The notes under the pieces were generated by a model. That model saw only the letters and a list, made by a program, of their open reading frames with translations. It did no database searches and was not told the origin of the DNA. A program made the translations under genes and the position numbers. DNA of 64,000 nt from contig NC_081815.1 of assembly GCF_030704535.1 (NCBI RefSeq), forward strand, positions 2,681,001 through 2,745,000, read 5' to 3'. This DNA comes from Vitis vinifera (Eukaryota; Streptophyta; Magnoliopsida; Vitales; Vitaceae). Of this stretch, positions 48,526-62,200 are shown one piece after another; position 1 is the first letter of the stretch, and every line of letters starts with the position of its first letter.

Positions 48526-50480
48526 TGCTTCTTCTAGTCCTGGAAGAATGCAACAAGAATATTGTTACAGCACAAAGGACAAGAATGCAATTTCAATCTG
48601 CACCAGACCATACAAAAGGGAACTTTTTTATAAAGAAACACACAAGAACAGCATTGCAACATATAAAAAGGAAAAAAGATTTGAAGCAAGAATGTCCTAA
48701 ATATAAGGAAATATCTATAATAAAGAAAGGAAAAGAAAACCAAAAAAGCAGGGCCCATCCTCCTCTAATGAACAGTATGACAACAACTTAACCCCAATTT
48801 TTTATTTACTTCTTATTTTTTATTGGAGGGAAGCCTGAAGCAAGGTAAAATCATTCAACCTCTGGAAAAAAGAAGAGCTGTAACAAAAATAGTAAGAATT
48901 TCAAAAATAAAAAATCGATTCATAACCTCTAACACAACTTATCTATACAACTCTACAGCCTTATTTGGATTGATTTTTGAGAAGTCAAAAGTTTTTTCTT
49001 AAGTTCAACAAGAGCTTCTATACACCATTTGTTAATTTAGTTCAGAGAGCTTATGACTTAAAAAAAAAAAGCTTAATATGGAAGCCAGGAAAATTATGCT
49101 TCTTGTAGAACCTTTATTTTAACTTATGCAAGAGGTTCTTTTATGTTTAATAAAACTTTTACAATACCAATATTACCCTTTAAAAATTATGACTTTTGCT
49201 TCAGCTTCAACTTTCCACTAAAGCAAAAAGTAGGTAATTATCTCAAACGAGACTTACATGAGTCAGCAGTGATCAAATGTCATAGAGGAAAAGAATCACA
49301 ATAGGCTTGAAATAGTAATGTTTCTTCAAATTAGCAGTTCAATTTAAATTTTGGAATGACATAAAAACATTAGCATTCCCAAAGAATAGGAGAAATGGCA
49401 AGCAGTAATGGGACTGAAATACTTGATCCTTGAGAAGACTGAAGAAAAGAAAAGGAAGTAGCTAAAGCCACTGCTCAAAGAAAATAGAAAATAAGTTACT
49501 GTTTTTGTAATTGTTTTTTAGAACAACTTTTTATTATCCAGAAGAAAAATACGAAAAATACGTTTGACAACCAAAAACTATTTTCTGTTTTCTATTCTTA
49601 AGAACAAAAAATATAGTATTTTTAGAAAACATCTTTCAATTGTTTTCACTTATTTTCTGAGAATTGTTTTAAAAAATAATTATGCAAACACGTAAAATAA
49701 ATAAAAATAAAACATTAGATATAAATTTTTAAAAAAAATCATATTTAAAATATTAAAAATAAGTTAAAAACATTTTAGGTTTTCAAGAGAATAATTTGTT
49801 AGAATTGTTTTCGAAATAGTTACCAACTAGACATGACACCAACTTTGGCATAAGCATGAACTTCCATAAAAGTAGGAACTATAATACCAACTAGACATAT
49901 AATATAAGTAGAGCCACTTGCATCCCCACATTCAACCAGAAAGACTAGTTTATGAGGTAAAGGGACTAAATCAAAATTAGAAAGTAACAGTAGCACCCAG
50001 CTGAGAATATCAAATACATCTGCAGAAAAGCATATCAAATCAGCACAATTTCTTCACTAGGCTTTCGAAACACATAACCAATGTATCAATAGTGATCACA
50101 AATCCAAATCACAGAGAGTGACTTACACTAATAAGATACACTAGAAGCCCAACAATCGAGGAGAGACCCAGATTTACAAAATCCAGGAACAGATCATTCT
50201 TCAGAAGCATAAGAAACCCATATTTAAAGAAGGAAAAAGGGGAAGTCTACATGTGCCCCATTCCCAGTCTCTGCAAAAATAAATAAATTAATGAATCGAT
50301 TAATAATAAATTAAGAAGTGAGAAAACAATATGGAATATTTGAAATACCGTATGGGAAAAGAGACGTTGTGGGAATGGGGCAATGACTCCGATTGACTCT
50401 GATCCAGATGAAGCAAGCTATCTTTATCCAATTGCTCTTATTCGTTTTGGAATGGCCCACCTGAGGTCATTTCAACGCCA
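48526..50480 (-). other. Probable 5' leader intron(s) of the hydrolase gene
   Basis: Just before the start codon, an acceptor (CTTCCAG) on the minus strand shows that the leader is spliced. A candidate first leader exon is 50349-50455, ending CATACG before GTATTTC. Between them lies AT-rich intron-like DNA with foldback words (49490-49830) of the GTTTTTAGAACA type. No other gene is supported. Confidence 0.4.
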
Positions 50481-50484
50481 CCCC

Positions 50485-50494
50485 AATATATAAA
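50485..50494 (-). promoter_or_regulatory. Candidate TATA box of the hydrolase gene
   Basis: The minus strand reads TTTATATATTGG here, about 30 bases upstream of the inferred leader exon. It is supported only by motif and spacing. Confidence 0.4.
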
Positions 50495-51787
50495 TCCGAA
50501 ATCAAACTAGTGGGTTTTATGAAATTTGGGATATTTTCAAAAAGCCCTCAAAATAACAAAATATTGGGTAAATCAAAGTCCCATGAACCTCCGATTTCAC
50601 CGACACCATAGCTGTGAACACCAGATTCTGAGGCCTAATGAGAAAGCACCCAAAGGCAAATACACCAAATTAACAAATGGGTTTCATGAAATCTAGGGAA
50701 TTAAAAAAGATCCCTTAAGAAATTGGATAAAAGCAGTCCCAGACGTCTTGAATTTAGTGACACTTTACCATATTCTGAGCCCTAAAAATAATGACATTGT
50801 TGAGTAAAATTGAGGCCATCGGGGCTTTAGGAGGACACGTGTCGGCTCCCCGGTACGCGTTCAAAGAGTAAGCCAAAGGTGGAAGACTGGAGCGGATACC
50901 CACTTTTTCGGTCAAAGCGACCGACTTCCATGGATAAGCTTAATTCTTTAAAATTGTATGCAGACAAGTGGCAAAAAGAAATATCTCTATGAAAATGCAG
51001 ACACCCAAATTTGAAAGCATGTTCTTCTGTTGCCGAGATGGGAGGTTGGGTTGAGATAGACCATGTCAAGTCGGTATCCCAACCAGCTCAAGGTTTCAAT
51101 ACCCCTGTTTGGCTCGCGGGAAACCCACTTTGTGGTTTTTTTTCCCAGCAGTAATTAGATTTTCCTATGCCAATGTAGGGAGCTCTGGTCTTGAACTTGT
51201 GTTTGTATAAAAACTCAGGCCATGTATTTGATATGCCAAATTCATAGAACAGCTGTTAATAACTACCCAATTTGCCAGAACACCTGTACAATCTTCAAAT
51301 AGATTTAGCCTGTTCCATGGAAGCACACTGGAGCATGAAAGGCTTTCAGGATGATGTTTTGTGATGGTTCAGCAAGGCTCAAATCAAGCCCTGAAAGACA
51401 AGCCTGAAATGGAATATTTAAGGTGAATACAAAGTATAAACATGAGGTTTTTTGAAATCAAAATAGGGTTCTTGATCAAACACTAGATGGAGATGTTGAG
51501 GAATTTCTAGATTTTCTATTTATAGAAGTCTACAATCTTAAATCTTTCTTACAAGAGGAAAATGGTACAACAACATATATACAAAAGGGAAGGAGAAAAT
51601 TGCCTTAACATAATGTTAATTCTCACATCCAGACAGAGCCTCTTTGTACACCATGAAAAGAGGACAATAAAGAGAGGCAAATGGTTTATTCAGCAGTCTT
51701 TTTGTTTTTCCTCTGCAGGCTTGCAGTTGTGTCTCTACTCCTCATGTTTAACTTCATCTCATATGCCCATCAAAAGATCTCTTAAAA
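50495..51787. other. Intergenic spacer
   Basis: It separates the hydrolase promoter from the 3' end of the first GT47 gene. The open frame at 50827-51069 (minus) has no recognisable content. The last few hundred bases are likely 3' UTR of the GT47 gene. Confidence 0.45.
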
Positions 51788-54700
51788 TCATCTAGGTTTT
51801 ACCTGGAAAACTCTGTTGTACCAAATTGAATGGAGGGTCATGTGGAAAAGATCATACTTCAAGGGCTTGGCATGCCACAGAAAATGCTTCTGAACCTTCC
51901 TTACCCCAAGCTGCATTTGAAGATACTTATCATTTGGTATCGAGAGGAGAACATCTTTCAAGTTGGGAATATCTTTCTCTGCCAGTATTATTGAGAATGC
52001 TCCCCAATCTAAGACATCGAAAAATGGTGGCACGAAATTGTCAGATATGATCACAGGCACACACTCGTAAAAGATGGCTTCAACCACCCGTGGGCTGTTG
52101 ACCTCGTAACCCTTGGGACAGATGCAAAACTTGCTGCTCTTCATGTGCTGGATGTAATTCATTTTGCTTGCAACACCAGGAGGCATTGGGCCATAGATCT
52201 TCATATCAGGGTCTTTGTCCTTCCAGTACTTCAGCAAGATTGGTCGTAAATATCCATGCATGTTTCCAGCATAAAAGGCAAGAATGTGCCTCTCAGAAGG
52301 AGGTTTTCCTCCGAGATCTCGAAGAGGATTTCTTGCGGAACGGACATATGTTTCTGGAAGAGACACATCCCTGCCTATTTTGAAGCCTGCAGTTACATCA
52401 GCATTGCAGAGGGCTTTGATGCATTGTTCCATATGATGTCTTGTTTCGTATGGAGCCTACAAGGGTCCAACGCATCATATCAGATTAAGTCCAAACTAAG
52501 TGAGACTAGCATACTTTTGACAAAGACCATGGCCACACAACATCACTAAAAATCAGGTTTTTCTTTTTCAACCAGAAAAAGCAACTGGATTGTCTAATTT
52601 CCATTCATTTTTACTTAAATGATTAAAACATACTTGATAACGTGATATGGTTCTGATATGGCATAATACGACAGGACTTTTTTGTCAGTATCAAGGCATG
52701 AAACCTAAACCCACTCTAAAACATGATTTGAATGTCTTTAACATAATAAAATACTCAAAAACCAGTCAAGCTAAAGTGACCAAAAAGAAAGATGTGCAGA
52801 AAGCATACCCAATCATGGCAAGCAACAAGAAAGTGATCTGCTCCACCAGTTCTATTCCAGAAACGATATTTTGCAGCAATTTTTTCTGAATACTGCTTCA
52901 AATATTGGCGTAGATTGGTCCGGTTGTGAGAGTTCCGTACATACAGTTTGTACTCCAGCATCCGTGAACTAAAAGGCATATAAAACAGCTGAGCCTGTCG
53001 AGGGTCCTTCACAACAAAATGCTTGTTTCTCTCCATCAGTTTCATAAACCATCCCTCAGAGGCATATAGTCCCTTGAGTATTGGTTGGTGAAAGATGGGT
53101 TTTTCTCCATCCTTGTAGACATAAACTTTCAGGATGCGCTCCATGAGTTCATAGCTTCTGCAAATGCAACCAAATGGAAGTTAACATTGAAACCCTTTGT
53201 CAACAGAAAAGTGTTGTTTAGCTGTATTTTTATTTTTATTTTTTTTTTGTGATAAGTAGTTGTTTAGCTGTATTTTCATACAGCTAGAAGGCAGATCTAT
53301 GAAAATGTTGAAAGAAACAGGACTTAAGTTCTTAGATGGCATGATCTTCTCCATCCAACTATTTCGTGTTCTATTCTTCAAGCGAAGATTAAGAACAGAA
53401 TAATTTCTAAATCAATTTCCACCATTGGTTGTGTTAATCATGGGAGGACCTTCTTCGAGTTTAATCAGCTCCAAGATCATTCGAATGCATCCAGCTTATT
53501 TTTTAATTGTGGCCAGAGAATAAGGCATGTCAATTGGTGATTGTGAGTCTCAAGGATACAACTCCTCGATACCATAATATTTTATATCATAAAGTTATCA
53601 GCAACTACAAACAATATGTGTCCCAATCCCTAAATTCCAACATCTTAACATTTAGGGATCTAGCAAGTCAAACATCTATATCATACCTAATATGCAAATT
53701 TTTTTCAAGCCCAGAAGTTAGTTACCAAGTGTTGACAGATAGGAAAACCTAGTTGATTACTTATTGGTTTCTAGAAGCATCTTCTGAATGTGTCAACACA
53801 TGGATGTTGACTATGAAATACATTTACGTATCTCTAATACAATAAAGCAAGCATAACACAGACATCAAAGGAGTAAGCCTCCATAACAAACAAACTCATT
53901 AGAAATAAGCGGAAGAAATGCTCTTTCTTTTTTCTTTTATGGGTAAAAGAAATGCTCTTTCTATTGGACAGATTAGAGTCGAATAGGCGAAGCTTCTGCA
54001 AGAAAGTTTCACCAAGAACAGAAAAATCAATACATGCATTATTCCACTCTTTTCAAGCAGAATTACCAAGTACTATTATCAATGAGAATGATCGAGCACG
54101 ATTTTATGAGCTTTAAAGTGAGTAACTCGTATATTTCTTCTACAGTTTCACTTCCTTCCTATTTTCATTCTTCTCTACTTTCAAATTATAAGTAGCAGCC
54201 TGGAATGATATTAATTTCACATCATAATTGGAAATCAAGCAAGTATTAAAACTCAAAGCAAGCCAGTCAAATAAAAACTTTCTGAGTTCCAGAATCCCAT
54301 GAATGAAATGGCAAAATAAAAGTATACTTTCACAACAATGTAGATTTATGTATATGATTTTATCAGGATTACCTTTTAAACATGGAAACATTTCGAAAAA
54401 GAGGAGCATGAAGTTCTGGATCATTCTTTACTCTAGGAGCATTCTGAATCTGTAACTTTGCAGCCAGCATTTCCTGGTCACGTGGGGAGGCCCAACGAGG
54501 TCTCTGAATTCCAATGATAAAGTTAAAATTCCCAATAAAACTACAGCATTGAAGGTAAAATTTAATTATAAAAATGAAAAACTTGTACCATTGCACGTGA
54601 GGAAGCACGGTGCCGAACTAATCTTCTGTTCATATCATATATTGATGTTACTGATTTTGGAGGCATCTCACTCTGCATCTTTTTCCTCCCAGGATTACTT

Positions 54701-55656
54701 GTCATTGCAGAATTATTGTTTAAATCAGCAAGATCACTCTGCAGCACCAGAAGATTTTCATCCTTAGAAAGGATTTCTTTTTCTGGCTTTCCAACAGAAG
54801 ATATGTCAGTGGCGGTCAAATGGTTTGAGGCGTTTCCATTTGATGCCATTTTTTCGATGTAGGTGGTGTTAAATAATGAATCTACTCCAGGAGATGCAAG
54901 CAAATGGGATTTGAAAGTAGTACCTAGACTTCCAGGGGTACTTGGTGTTAGACTTGCATCTGCTTTTACAATATTGTCTGTTGAAATTCCCTCATTTGGT
55001 GGTTTCACAATATGCACTGCAGAGCCGATGTGTCTCATTTCACTGTCCTTTTTCAGATCTGAACTATTTTCTTGATTGTTGACATATTCCAATGCAGAGA
55101 TCCCATCCATATCTACAACTTTCTTAAATGGCAAACCTTTACTTATGTTGTTATCCTTAGTAAATTCAACAACGTGATCCATGCCTTTGCTCTCTGAGGC
55201 AAAATTCTCTGTGTCTCCACCCTTTTCCTTTGGTCCATTATCATCCTCATTGAATTCAACAATGTTTTCCAGGTCTTCTCTCTCTAATGCAAGACCATCT
55301 TCTATGTCTTCATCTGTTCCCTCTGTTCCATTATCATCCCCAAATTCTACCGTAACATTTGATTTCTCCACATCTTCTACCACCTCAACAAACAGTGAAG
55401 TGTCAGTCAAGTCTGAAGCATTGGAAAGAAGGGACTTGTTAACCATAAAAGACCTGACAGAAGATTGTCTAGTTGGGGAGCTGAAATTGTCATATATTGG
55501 AACATCCCGATCAGGCAGTAGAGACAGAAGAGCATTTCCATATGGAAGCAACAGGGATTGACACAACAAATAAGTAATTGCCACTAACCCCACCATGAAA
55601 ATCCATCTCCTGGTTTCTACCAGACAGAACTTTTGAAATTTAAGAGTGCACTCCAT
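51788..55656 (-). CDS. GT47 exostosin-family glycosyltransferase, copy A
   Basis: Four exons (54589-55656, 54373-54503, 52809-53157 and 51788-52456) give 738 residues. The start ATG at 55656 directly follows a TTTGCAG acceptor, so the leader is spliced. It is a type II Golgi membrane protein: a short cytosolic tail, one membrane segment at about residues 19-37, then a long acidic stalk with three 30-residue repeats (103-192). The exostosin domain starts near residue 405 with MERILKVYVYKDGEKPIFHQ and includes LFYMPFSS, YRFWNRTGGADHF and VACHDW. It continues with GFKIGRDVSLPET and SKFCICPKGYEV, then VVEAIFYECVPVIISD (about 640-655). These match plant GT47 proteins, which make cell-wall or proteoglycan sugars. 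The substrate is unknown. A paralogous gene follows 3.6 kb upstream. Confidence 0.92.
55081..55350 (-). repeat. Three 30-residue repeats in the stalk of GT47 copy A
   Basis: Codons 103-132, 133-162 and 163-192 each begin VEF followed by an acidic Asp/Asn cluster (GDDNG, NEDDNG, TKDNN). Each ends in a hydrophobic-acidic tail (LENI, MDHV, ALEYV). Length is exactly 90 bases per unit. Confidence 0.65.
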
Positions 55657-58600
55657 CTGCAAACATTACCCGTCATGTAAATTCATTCAATCATCTTCTA
55701 AAGAGAAACATTTCTCGGCAGTCCTGCATAAATACCCAGATTTCTAAATTTAATTACAACACAATTCCATTTAAAAAATGTAAATGTTGTTCACAAGAAA
55801 GATAAAGCACCATTGACATTGTTGGCAACCCAAAAAGAAATTCCAGACAGCTAAATATAAGATTTAAAGCACTCATATGAAGTGCAATGAAATGCAAGAA
55901 CCACTGATTGGAACAATATAAAACTAAAAATAGAAAGAAGAAAGAAGAAGTTGGTGCAAATGAAGCAGACAAGAGCAGCATAAGTTCAAAGACACAACCT
56001 TACAACCCACAAAGTTAAACATTTGAAGAAAAATGATAATAACAATTGGATTGTTGAAAATCAGATCATACATTTTCATCCACCTAACTTCTAGACTAAA
56101 GCATTTCCAGCAAATATCACTAACCCTGAATAAGCAATATCAATCTTCAACCTAGGGTTGAATAATCCAAAAGCTCAAAATATGTGATATTATATAATTA
56201 AATCTAGTAATTGTAGACAAGCATAGACCCTAGGACTTTGTTTGGTTGCTGAAAGAACGGAGGAAAGTAGAACTAGAAACAACACTGAGATCTTGTATTT
56301 TGAGCTGTTCACTTTTCTTTTTTATGATAGGCATTGAGCTGTTCACTTCCTAGTTAAAGAAACACTTAACTAATCCAAATAGTTGCACAACATCAACTTG
56401 AGTTAATTTTTCTGGTTGCTTTGTCGGTCAGAGAAACCAAAAAAGTAGGTTTTTTAAAATTTTCCTTCTATTTTCTGCTCTTTCCTCCACTTTTTCAGCT
56501 GCCAAACAGAGCGCTTCTGTTCTAAAGTTTCATATACAAAATAAAAAAGTAAAAAATAAACAGAGCGTGACAAGCGGATACTCGATGAGCTTTGGACATG
56601 CATCAAAACCTTAACTAGCTTTACAACACATCAGCATACAATCTGAGTGATTCTCCCAGTGATTTCATCAGACAAAGCAACAGAATTTTCAAACAGAAAC
56701 TGAGCTCTGTGCGGATGCTGAGAAAGGAAAAGAGAGGGAAACTCAAACCTTGTCCGGTCAGTTTGGTAGACATCAAAGCAGCAGAAAATGTGACCCTCCT
56801 TTCGTCTTCCTCCACTTTCTAGGCAGCCAAACTGAGACCAAGGAGCATCGGTTACTGGAATTGAAAGGGATCTGAACACTGAAGAAATATTGTCGTTTTC
56901 AATAAAGAAAGAAAAAAATTAAAATTGTTTTTTAAAGAAAAAATAATTAAATAAATAAAGGATTCTCATCATACCCATTACTTTCTTAATTAATTTTATT
57001 AATAATAAAATAATAATATTTAAATAAAGATAAAAAAAAAAAAGGGTGATGTTTGCCTTTTTCAATTTTTCTCTTCATTTATTTTTTCTCTTTGGAAGAG
57101 TTGTTTGAAACTCCACTGGTCGTGTTCTATATACTTCTATTGCTGGTTAATGCTAGTGTCTTTGAGTTTGGGTAACAAAACGATGTCGTATTGAACTAGC
57201 CTGGAAAATACCCTTCTTATTTACCTTTTTACATGAATGCCACCCAAAAAAAATTTCTAGGAATTTATTATTTCCATAATTAAGAATATTTAATTTCAAA
57301 TATTGGAATCGTATCTTTGATAGATACAAATTCGATAACATACGATTTTCCTTATATATAGCATAATATTAATATGGCGGATCATTTATTAATACCGAAT
57401 CGATATTCATATATTAAAAAAATATCACCAATCAAATTATGTCTCATATATATGCGCATTATTATTTATGTCGAACCAATATAATTTTTACCATATACCT
57501 TCGACTACCCAAATTACATGTTCGATAAGTTCTAGAATTTTCCCCGTATAAAGTCAGGGGTGAATTTAAGTTGATGCATGGGAACAAATGAAAAGGAGGA
57601 GGACAAAAACTGATAGATGTAGGTGAGGAAATTAAGATAAGATTGTTTAATATATGAGTGAACATTTGAGCTGAAAAAAGTAATGTCACGTTGGAGGACC
57701 CCACCAGCATGTATTAAAGTTATAACACTGACTTCATTTCTTTTGGCACCTCCACCTATCCTATGGAGGAGCCTGCATCACAAGCTTATTGCCTTTTGAA
57801 TATCAGACTTGGCTCAAAACACAATAAATACCAAGCTTGAGAAAGGTCAAAGTAAGCTCCAGCTAACCTCACTAACAGTAGTAGATGTGGAGGAGGCATA
57901 TGGATTGTTTTGTAATTTTGAAAATTAGTTTTTTATAATATTTTTTAAAATTGTTATTTAATATCTTATAGGACAAAAGTTGTTTGAAAATTTAAAATAT
58001 TTTTGATATCTTTAAATATGTTTTAAAAATAATTTTGATGTTTAATATTTTATTTTTAATTATTTATATGTTTATAAAATTATTTTTTTAAATAGCTCTT
58101 AAAAAATAATTAAAAACAACTAAATAATGTTTATCTTGTTTTCTATTTTTAAGAACATTAAATAAAAAATAATTTTTTATTATTAAACATATTTTCTTAG
58201 TTTTTTGTTTTAAAGAATAAAACGTTTTTTCAAAAATAGTTGTCCAACATGTCCATAATAACTTTTTTTTTTCTTCATCTTCTACAACAATTTCACTGAC
58301 ATATGATTCCACAAAAAAAAAAATATATATATATAGAAAATATAAAAATAAATAAAAAATAAATTTAAAGTTCATATATTCCTTTAAACTCATTTAACTT
58401 ATTTTAACTCTTAGAATAAATAATTTTAAAAACACATCCGTCTCTACATAATTTTAATTTTATATATATATATATTTTTCATAATATAATCAAATATAAA
58501 AAAATAATTTTTTTAATATTTCTTTATTTAATGCTTTTTGGGATCTAACTTAAAAAGAAAAGAAAAAATAAAAGAAAATAAAAATTGATTTAAAGTGAAT

Positions 58601-59230
58601 AAATTATTTTTATATGTTATTTTAAATCTATTTAATTTATTTTAACTCTTCCGTACGAAGATAAAATAATTTGAAAATATATAAGTTTCTAATTAATTTT
58701 AATTATATTTGATTTTCTTCCATATTTTTTTGTAGTACAACTAAACACAAGAAAACCATTTTCCTTACCATTATTTTTTTCTTTCTAACCAAACACAACC
58801 AAAAGAAGGTCAGCATCTAGCTTTAGAATTATTGAAGCATTAGTCTGGATTTAAGTTCACTAAACCTGTTTGTCATCTACATTGATTGAACTTCAGAGCA
58901 AGGCAGTAACAATCAAGCAAGAAAGATGGAGGCATAAATTTGACAGTAAGGAGGGTTCTCTGCAGGGATTCATTTGCATATCACACATATACAGAATGCT
59001 TTCTTTATTTTTCATATAGCATTTGAACAAACAAGCCCATCACCAGAATCTGGTGAATCAAGCAGCTATACACACACTACTCCACCCTCATTCAACTTAC
59101 ATTGGCAGGATGACAGATGATGTTTCAGCAAAATTCTGGGTTGCTTGCTCCTCCCATCTCCCGGTTGATTGTTTGCAGTTGATGGATAACACCATTCCTT
59201 TGTGACATTTGATCAGCTTTCTTCTATCTC
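55657..59230. other. Spacer between the GT47 copies, with leader of copy A
   Basis: A minus-strand leader exon for copy A is plausible at about 56755-56880, ending ACAAG before GTTTGAG, with an intron to the acceptor at 55657. Inside that intron lies an inverted-repeat element (56239-56508). From 56900 to 58800 the DNA is AT-rich, with TA runs (58321-58336, 58461-58477), and holds no gene. The last part, to 59231, is 3' flank of copy B. Confidence 0.45.
56239..56508. repeat. Inverted-repeat element related to the one at 6128
   Basis: TGTTTGGTTGCTGAAAGAAC followed by GGAGGAAAG at 56239 pairs with the reverse complement of 56480-56508 (TGTTTGGCAGCTGAAAAAGT followed by GGAGGAAAG). The arms are about 30 bases with few mismatches, and the whole is about 270 bases. 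Confidence 0.55.
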
Positions 59231-62200
59231 TTATTTGGGCTTTACCTGAAAAACTCGGTTGTACCAAACTGAGTGAAGTATCATGTGAAATAAGTCATAC
59301 TTTACCGGCTTTTTGTGCCAAAGAAAATGCTGTTGCACCATCTTTACTCTCATCTGCATTTGGAGGTACTTCTCTTCTGGGATGGAGAGAAGTATGTTCC
59401 TCAAATTTGGTACATCTTTCTCTAGAATGAATACTGCAAATGCTTCCCAGTTCAATATCTCAAAGAAAGGAGGCACATAATTGTCAGATATGATCACTGG
59501 CACACACTCATAGAAAATGGCCTCAACAACTCGAGGTGTATGAACTTCATAGCCCCTGGCACAAATGCAATACTTACTGCTCTTCATGTGATCCCGATAT
59601 CTACTTTTGCCTCCATCATCGCGAGACATTGGACCAAATATTTTGATGTCTTGTTCTTTATTCTCCCAGTACTGTAGCAGGATTGGACGGAGATAGCCAT
59701 GCATGCTTCCAGCAAAGAAGGCCAGAATAGGTCTCTGTGAAGGAGGTTTTCCTCCAAGATATTTTAGAGGGTCCTCAGATTTACGGATATATGTCACTGG
59801 AAGAGTAGTATCCTTGCCTATTTTGAAGCCACTGGCAATATTTGAATTGCAAAGAGCTCTGATGCTATTCCAGCTGCATTGCCTTGTGATCCGGGGTGCC
59901 TGAGAATTGAAGCCTTTGTTAGAAAATGTTCCACTTACCAAGTCATAAGTTGATTCACCTCCTGCAGAGCATTATGCATTTGGCTTAGATTTAGCCCATG
60001 GATGGCAGCTTTGAGTGTTCCTCTTCTCTTCTCTCTTGGAAAACACATGCAAGCATGCCAGGGGCATTTGCAAGAAAAGTTTGATTCTTTAAACATCACT
60101 GAGTAAATCATAACCCACAAAGATGAAGGGTGGCATAGTTATGGCCTGAGACTTTATCCGAATGGTATTGGTGCTTATGGTTCTATAGATAGGGTTCTGT
60201 CCATACCAAGCCTAAAGGAGCTCAAAAATAATAAACTAAAAGGCCTGATATAGAAGTTTTGACTAAAAAAGACAAAAAATAAAGATGAATGATGCATGAG
60301 AACCATACCCAGTCATGACAAGCAACGATTAAATGATCTGCTCCTCCAGTTCTGTTCCAGAAACGATATTTTCCTGCAATCAAGCCTACATAATTCTTGA
60401 AATATTTCTCTAGGTCCCTTGGAGTGGAGGAATTTTGTTCATAAAACACAGTCCTCAGCATTTTTGAACTGAAGGGTACGTAGAACAAGTGAGCTTTTCT
60501 GGGGTCCCTGACCACAAACCGTTTGTTCCCCTCTATCAGTTTCATGAACCATCCTTCAGAGGCATAAATTCCTCTCAGTCGTGGCTGATGGAATATAGGC
60601 TTTTCTCCTTCTCTATAAATATAAATTTTGAGCACCCGTTCCATCAGTTCATAACTCCTGCAAATGTGATAAGATGGAAGCTTTAATTGAAAGTCTATGT
60701 GTACATAGCCTTAGCTCGGTACTGGGACAAGGGTTATTTTCTGAAAGACCAGGGATTTGACTCCTGAAGAAAACACATGCAGATGCACAGCGTGTCTTCC
60801 TTCCTATGGGTGGGATAGTGAAGGAGCAGGACAGAGTCAGAAGTGTCCAGGGCCTATCTCATAATCAATTAACTAAAAGAACTCCAAATACCAAAGCAAT
60901 ACTTATGAGTTAAATCTTCATATCCGCATATATATTAGCAAGTTAAACTATGAATAAAGAGTATCATTACAACCAAATTACGACTTGTATAGTAAAAGAT
61001 CTTTATTAGTTAGCAAGTGATGATAATACCACAGTTTCCAATAAGAAGTACCAAATATTTAAACATATAAACATTCAACTAGGCTCTCCTTTAAACATGA
61101 AAACATTTTGGAAAAGGGAAGCTTAGGTCCTGGATTGTCTCTTACAATGGAAGCACCAGGTGACCATGACAACACTGATTTTAACATTAAGCGTTCAACA
61201 TTCAACACATAAAGCTTTGAATAGGCTCACCTTTTAAACATGGAAACATTTCGGTAGACAGAAGCATAAAGTCCCGGAGTGTTCCTTATGACTGGAGCAT
61301 TCTGGATTTCTGATCTTGCAGATAGAAGCTCCCGATCACGTGGAGAAGACCACCGTGGCCTCTGTAACGGATAAAAGAATAACTTAAATCTGATTATTGG
61401 TTGTTCAGATTGAAACCTTTAAGTTCAAATCCATACCATTGAATAAGAAGAAACAGCACTCTGAAGCAATAACAAATTCATCTTGGATATGGTTGTTGGC
61501 TTCATCCCCCTCCTTCTAGTAATAGAGATGTCTGCAATTGTATAATTATTGTCCAAAGGAACTGAAACAGTTTGCAATAGATTGGTATTTTTGTCCTTTT
61601 CGGCTTCCATGACATGTTTAACATTGCTCACTGTGGATAAATCAGAAGTTCTAGAATCTGCATCCAGGTTTCTCGTACCCTTTGAAGAAATTCCTGGTGA
61701 CACAAGTGGCAGGGACACAAGACCATCCCGATTGCTACCTTCCCCTATTGTTAAACTGGTGCTCGCCTTTCGGTCATCATCTATCTTGAAATTGTTGTCT
61801 GATATTTTCAAATGCTCTAGAGGACCATGCCTGAATTCTATTGCCTTTTCTTTAGGACTATTATCTGTATGTCTGACATTTCTCACTGTCATGCTCTTAT
61901 CAAGTCCTACACCCTTCTCAAGAATAAACTCATTGTCTGAGTTTTTCTCTTTGTGCATTTCAACAGAATAATCAAGGTCTCCGTCATCATCTGATGCAAG
62001 ATGATAGTCCATGTCTGCTTCATCCTCCAAATCAGAAGCATCACTATTATTCACCACTGTGCGAATTACATAAGAATTAGCCGATATTGAGTTCTTCAAA
62101 ATGGTGGCATCGCCAACCATCATAGATACTGAACCCTTTACAGTAGGTGATAGAGTCAAGGTATTCATACTGGGAAGTTCAAAAACCTGAAACACAATTA

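Noticed and set aside
50827..51069. 80-codon minus-strand frame upstream of the hydrolase
   Set aside because: It has no recognisable domain or neighbouring exon with matching phase, and it lies in spacer DNA.
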